From positions 4,546,304-4,610,303 of the forward strand of contig NZ_RRCN01000001.1 of assembly GCF_003863965.1 (NCBI RefSeq): a DNA stretch of 64,000 nt, read 5' to 3'. Shown here piece by piece: positions 60,376 to 64,000 of the stretch. Position numbers and translations under genes: made by a program. The DNA comes from Paenibacillus oralis. Its GTDB lineage: Bacteria; Bacillota; Bacilli; Paenibacillales; Paenibacillaceae. The notes beneath the pieces are model-generated. The model made no database searches and was not told where the DNA came from. It worked only from the letters and a program-made list of their open reading frames with translations. How positions within the stretch are numbered: the stretch's first letter is position 1; each line of letters begins with the position of its first letter.

Positions 60376-62082
60376 TTGGTTGATTTGAAAGCCAAACCGT
60401 TTAATTTATCCGCTGAAGACATTGCTTGGGTAGAGCGGACGATCGCCGGCATGACGCTGGACGAGAAGGTCGGGCAGCTGTTTTGTCTGGTCGGTTATTC
60501 CGATGAAGAAGAATACTTGAAGCGGCTGGCGGCGGATTACAAGGCCGGGGGGCTGATGTGCCGCCCCATGGCTGCGAGCAGTATCGTAAATACGGTGCAA
60601 ACGCTGCAGCAGAACGCCAAAATTCCGATGCTGATCGCGGCCAATTTGGAGAAAGGCGGTTCCGGCATCGCCGAAGAAGGCACCACCATCGGATCGGTCA
60701 TGCAGGTGGCCGCCACCGATGACGACGAGATGGCCTACAAGCTCGGCGTCGTCTGTGGACGCGAAGGCGCGGCGGTCGGCTGCAACTGGGCGTTTGCGCC
60801 GATCATCGACATCGATTACAACTTCCGCAATCCGATTACCAATACGCGGACGTTTGGCTCCGATCCGGAGCGGGTCCGCCGCATGGGCATCCAGTATGTC
60901 AAAGGCGTGCAGCAAAACGGTGTCGCGGCTTCGATCAAGCACTTTCCGGGCGACGGGGTCGATGAGCGGGACCAGCATCTGGTGGAAAGCGTCAATTCCT
61001 TGTCCTGTGAGGATTGGGACGCCACCTACGGCGCCGTGTACAAGGCCTGCATCGAGGAAGGCGCGATGACGGTGATGGTCGGTCATATCCTGCAGCCGGC
61101 CTACAGCCGCAAGCTGAATCCGGCGCTCAAGGATCACGAGATTTTGCCGGCTTCCTTGTCCTATGAATTGGTGACGAAGCTGCTTAAAGAACAACTCGGC
61201 TTTAACGGCCTGGTGGTGACGGATGCTTCGACGATGGCGGGGATGATGATTTCGATGCCGCGGTCGCAGGCGGTTCCGCTGGCGATCGCCGCCGGCTGCG
61301 ATATGTTCCTGTTCTGCCGCAGCTTGGAGGAAGATTTCGGCTATATGAAGCAGGGCATCGAAGACGGCGTCATCACCGAGGATCGCCTGAATGAAGCGTT
61401 GACCCGGATTTTGGGGCTGAAAGCGGCGTTGAAGCTGCACCGCAAACAAGCGGAGGGCACGCTCGCGCCCAAGCTGGAGGAGACGCTCAAGGTGCTGGGC
61501 GCGGAGGAACACCGGCAATGGTCGGTCGAGTGCGCGGATAAGGCGGTAACTCTCGTCAAAGAAGAGAACGGGGTACTGCCGATTCATCCGGACAAATACA
61601 AGCGCGTCCTGTTTTATGATATTGAGTCCCAACAGGGAGTAGCGTACAGCGCGCGCGTCGGGGCCGCAGAGCTGTTCAAGGAGAAGCTGAAGAACGAAGG
61701 GTTTGAGGTGACCACGTTCGAGGTGAATCCCGGGTTTGAAGGCATGATGTCGTCGCAAAGCGAAGTGCTCGGTAAGTATGATCTGATTATCTATCTCGCC
61801 AATATGGTGACCAAAAGCAACCAAACGGTGGTGCGCATCGAATGGAAACAGCCGATGGGGGCCAACGTCCCGGCCTTTATGACCACCATTCCAACGCTGT
61901 TCATTTCGGTCGAGAATCCGTACCACCTGTTGGACGTGCCGCGGGTGAAAACCTTTATTAACGCCTACAATTCGAACGACAATGTGCTGCAGGCGCTGAT
62001 CGATAAGCTGATGGGCCGGTCGGAGTTCAAAGGGACGAGCCCGGTTGATGCCTTCTGCGGCCTGTGGGACGCCAGATTGTGA
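60376..62082 (+). CDS. GH3 beta-hexosaminidase/phosphorylase, NagZ branch, copy 2
   Basis: 568 residues, differing from copy 1 (32625) at about 12 positions, so about 98% identical. The same KHFPGDGVDERDQH dyad motif and VVTDASTMAGM nucleophile region are kept; none of the differences touches them (examples: SS for RD, N for S before GVAAS, L for R before AIAAG). It starts with TTG where copy 1 has ATG, behind the same AGGAGCTGAGAAAAC sequence. It stands between sulfatase S6 and pgmB copy 2. The very high identity compared with the flanking genes suggests recent duplication or gene conversion. Confidence 0.9.
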   Translation: MVDLKAKPFNLSAEDIAWVERTIAGMTLDEKVGQLFCLVGYSDEEEYLKRLAADYKAGGLMCRPMAASSIVNTVQTLQQNAKIPMLIAANLEKGGSGIAEEGTTIGSVMQVAATDDDEMAYKLGVVCGREGAAVGCNWAFAPIIDIDYNFRNPITNTRTFGSDPERVRRMGIQYVKGVQQNGVAASIKHFPGDGVDERDQHLVESVNSLSCEDWDATYGAVYKACIEEGAMTVMVGHILQPAYSRKLNPALKDHEILPASLSYELVTKLLKEQLGFNGLVVTDASTMAGMMISMPRSQAVPLAIAAGCDMFLFCRSLEEDFGYMKQGIEDGVITEDRLNEALTRILGLKAALKLHRKQAEGTLAPKLEETLKVLGAEEHRQWSVECADKAVTLVKEENGVLPIHPDKYKRVLFYDIESQQGVAYSARVGAAELFKEKLKNEGFEVTTFEVNPGFEGMMSSQSEVLGKYDLIIYLANMVTKSNQTVVRIEWKQPMGANVPAFMTTIPTLFISVENPYHLLDVPRVKTFINAYNSNDNVLQALIDKLMGRSEFKGTSPVDAFCGLWDARL

Positions 62083-62181
62083 GTAAGTTGAAGCTGCTGC
62101 GGCAGTAAGTTGCCGGAATAGCTGCGAGATAAAGAAGTTGCAGGAATCAAGAAAGAAAGCGGATCAGGAGGAGAGAGCAGC

Positions 62182-62823
62182 ATGAATCGGCGGTACCAAG
62201 CGGTGATTTTCGATTTGGACGGGGTGATCGTCTCGACGGACCATTATCACTTTCTGGCGTGGTCCGAGTTGGCCCGGCAAGAGGGGATCGAATTTAACGA
62301 GCAAATCAATCACAGGCTGCGCGGCGTCAGCCGCATGGAAAGTTTGGAGATTATCCTGGAAAAGGCAAGCAAGCGTTATACGCCGGTGGAGAAGCTGGAG
62401 TTGGCTGAGCGGAAAAACGAGGTTTACCGCGGTTTGCTGGGCAACCTGACCGCTGGCGATATGCTGCCGGGAGTGGCGGATACTTTGTCCGCCCTCCGCG
62501 AGCGGGGCTACAAAATCGCCATCGGTTCGTCCAGCAAAAATACGCCGGTGATCCTGGAGCGGATCGGCTTGTCCGGTTATTTCGACGCGGTGGCGGACGG
62601 GAACGGGATCAAGCACAGCAAACCGGACCCGGAGGTGTTCCTGCTGGCGGCCGGCAAGCTCGGCGTTCCGCCCGCAGGCTGCCTTGTCGTTGAAGACGCG
62701 GAGGCGGGAGTGGCCGCGGCCAAGCGCGGCGGCATGGCGGCAGCGGCCATCGGCGAGGCGCGAAGCTGTAAAGAAGCGGATTATTCGCTGAAGACGATAG
62801 CGGACTTGTTGCTTTATGTTTAG
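62182..62823 (+). CDS. pgmB: Beta-phosphoglucomutase-like HAD enzyme, copy 2
   Basis: 213 residues, about 24 differences from copy 1 (about 89% identical), concentrated in the last 20 residues. Motifs FDLDGVIVSTD, LRGVSRMESLEIIL, IGSSSKN and VVEDAEAGVAAA are intact. The start at 62182 follows AGGAGGAGAGAGC. It is the last gene of the S6-GH3-pgmB operon, closed by a strong palindrome. Predicted role as for copy 1: isomerising the beta-sugar 1-phosphate made in the cytoplasm to a 6-phosphate for glycolysis. Confidence 0.9.
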   Translation: MNRRYQAVIFDLDGVIVSTDHYHFLAWSELARQEGIEFNEQINHRLRGVSRMESLEIILEKASKRYTPVEKLELAERKNEVYRGLLGNLTAGDMLPGVADTLSALRERGYKIAIGSSSKNTPVILERIGLSGYFDAVADGNGIKHSKPDPEVFLLAAGKLGVPPAGCLVVEDAEAGVAAAKRGGMAAAAIGEARSCKEADYSLKTIADLLLYV

Positions 62824-62825
62824 GA

Positions 62826-62857
62826 GCGGGGGATATCCCCCGCCACTCACGTTTTTT
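62826..62857 (+). terminator. Hairpin between pgmB copy 2 and gerAB
   Basis: GCGGGGGATATCCCCCGC (62826-62843) is a perfect 18-bp palindrome; six T follow at 62852-62857. It lies in the 24-base gap between convergent genes and extends into the end of gerAB. Confidence 0.6.
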
Positions 62858-63962
62858 GCTGCTGTAATCGGGTCCTGGATTTTCTGACATAATAAACAAT
62901 CATCAGCAGCAAAGGGATCACAAAGCCGATGGTAAAGTCCCAGTCCACCCAGGTGGCTGGGATTTTTTTCATGTAGAAAACAATATCTTTTGATACCAGC
63001 TGCGAAAGTCCAAACAAGAGGAAACCAACCGGGAAAATTAAAGAACGGAAATTTTTCAGGTTAAACAGTTGGGCGGTTCCGAGCGTAAAGGCGTAGAAAT
63101 ACAGTGCCGTTTTGAAATAAGTGGTGATGATCCACACGATGGCCATAAGCACTTCGATTCTTTGCAGGAAGTTGCCGATGTTGATTTTTTGGGCCAAAAT
63201 ATAGGCGGCGTAAAATTGATGCTCGGATAGATAAGCTCCCAGAACAGTAATAGACAGAAATAAAATCAGATTCAGAGCGGCCGCTCCGATAATCATGGAG
63301 AGAAAGATATCTCTGTTGGTAGTCCTATTCTGCTTGACGTACGGATGCACCATCTGAAATACTATCATCTCGCCAAACGGATAACTGATGCCAAACAACA
63401 CGGAGTGCAGTAATTTGGGCAGAGGCGTATTCATGATCGGAAGCAGATTCTCCAGTTGGACCTGCGGGAGCAGCAGAATCATCAATGAAGCCATAAACAG
63501 CACGAACAGCGGCAAAAATATTTCGGCGGCTCTGCCAAGCGTCTCAAGACCAAGGCGGAGGCCGTATACCACCAGAATGAGGGTCATGAGACGAAAAACG
63601 GCGCCAGGAGTAGCTTCAAAAATTTGCGTGCACATGAAATCCTCGATTTCACGAAGGTAGATGGATGCTGCCATCAGAAAGAAAAACAAATAAAACAGGC
63701 TGACTGCGGTTCCGGCCCATTTTCCCAATATTTTGTTGATTTTTTCGATAAGGTTCAGCTGTGGGTAAAAATAATGTACTTTGATCGGAATCGCTATGCC
63801 GGCGAGTCCCAGCGGTAAGCTAATAAGACCGGCTATCCAGGCGCTCTGGTGCGAATCGGTCACCAAGGTTAGGGGATAAATCAGCGCCATGTCGCCCACA
63901 AACACAAAAAGGCAAAGCACAGCCAGTTGTCTTGAAGATAAGCGCCCTTTTTCCAAGCTCAT
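62847..63962 (-). CDS. GerAB-type spore germination permease
   Basis: Inner-membrane B subunit of a GerA-type germinant receptor, 371 residues with about ten membrane segments, of the APC-related endospore permease family. It opens SLEKGRLSSRQLAVLCLFVFVGD and has the usual YPLTLVTDSHQSAWIAGLI and HPYVKQNRTTNRDIF stretches. The start has GAAAGGAAGTAATGGG before the ATG at the right edge. GerAA and GerAC partners are not in the window but could lie just upstream. It shows that the host makes endospores and marks the end of the carbohydrate region. Confidence 0.88.
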   Translation of the reverse strand: MSLEKGRLSSRQLAVLCLFVFVGDMALIYPLTLVTDSHQSAWIAGLISLPLGLAGIAIPIKVHYFYPQLNLIEKINKILGKWAGTAVSLFYLFFFLMAASIYLREIEDFMCTQIFEATPGAVFRLMTLILVVYGLRLGLETLGRAAEIFLPLFVLFMASLMILLLPQVQLENLLPIMNTPLPKLLHSVLFGISYPFGEMIVFQMVHPYVKQNRTTNRDIFLSMIIGAAALNLILFLSITVLGAYLSEHQFYAAYILAQKINIGNFLQRIEVLMAIVWIITTYFKTALYFYAFTLGTAQLFNLKNFRSLIFPVGFLLFGLSQLVSKDIVFYMKKIPATWVDWDFTIGFVIPLLLMIVYYVRKSRTRLQQQKT

Positions 63963-64000
63963 GTCCCATTACTTCCTTTCGCCTGTGCATTTTTTCCGGC

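Noticed and set aside
60406..61926. Minus-strand open frame of 506 codons over GH3 copy 2
   Set aside because: Antisense shadow; in GH3 copy 1 the same strand is broken into several pieces, so it is not conserved even between the copies.
1..64000. tRNA, rRNA or prophage genes
   Set aside because: No cloverleaf, ribosomal RNA signature, integrase or phage structural gene was seen.

Overview
The window looks like a chromosomal accessory region of a mid-GC, endospore-forming Bacillota, most likely Paenibacillus or a close relative. Supporting signs are a GerAB-type germination permease, YesM/YesN-style two-component pairs, large AraC regulators with membrane sensor domains, GPH symporters, LacI regulators beside each carbohydrate locus, SD-strong starts with many GTG/TTG codons, and Paenibacillus-like palindromic intergenic repeats. 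The species cannot be fixed from sequence reading alone.

Layout. 1-8 kb: 3' end of a secreted GH74 xyloglucanase with X2 and CBM3 modules, then a LacI regulator, an operator, a GH30 remnant and a large GH94 phosphorylase. 8-14 kb: a TetR-MFS efflux pair, mntH with a clear promoter and MntR-like box, an NtdB-like HAD phosphatase divergent from a LacI regulator, and a repeat-rich spacer. 14-19 kb: a secreted multidomain GH43, an old yellow enzyme (namA) divergent from an AraC regulator, and a 3' gene remnant. 19-28 kb: membrane AraC sensor, sugar ABC importer, sulfatase S1, a 185-bp inverted-repeat element, and sulfatase S2 carrying an in-frame amber stop. 28-35 kb: LacI regulator, a spacer with five matching operators, GPH symporter, sulfatase S3, GH3, beta-phosphoglucomutase. 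35-38 kb: PTS EIICB, nanE and an RpiR regulator. 38-42 kb: a more AT-rich block with sulfatase S4, an ACS-type MFS carrier and a GntR/FadR regulator, followed by domains V-VI of a lost group II intron. 42-50 kb: sulfatase S5, an SsuABC/TauABC-like importer, a two-component system and an anaerobic sulfatase-maturing radical SAM enzyme. 50-57 kb: YesN/YesM, an orphan lipoprotein and a second GPH symporter. 57-64 kb: an IS1595-family transposase, sulfatase S6, a second GH3/beta-PGM pair and gerAB.

How it works together. Six type I sulfatase genes (five intact) lie within 36 kb and none has a visible signal peptide, so desulfation is predicted to happen in the cytoplasm after import of sulfated sugars by the ABC, GPH, PTS or MFS carriers. 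The maturase supplies the formylglycine residue. Two sulfatase-GH3-betaPGM cassettes are duplicated: the GH3 copies are about 98% identical and the mutases about 89%, but the sulfatase in front differs. The GH3 proteins carry the Asp-His dyad of the NagZ branch, some members of which are phosphorylases. Pairing with a beta-phosphoglucomutase suggests an intracellular desulfation-phosphorolysis route. The actual substrate (sulfated amino sugar or other sulfated glycan) cannot be read from the sequence.
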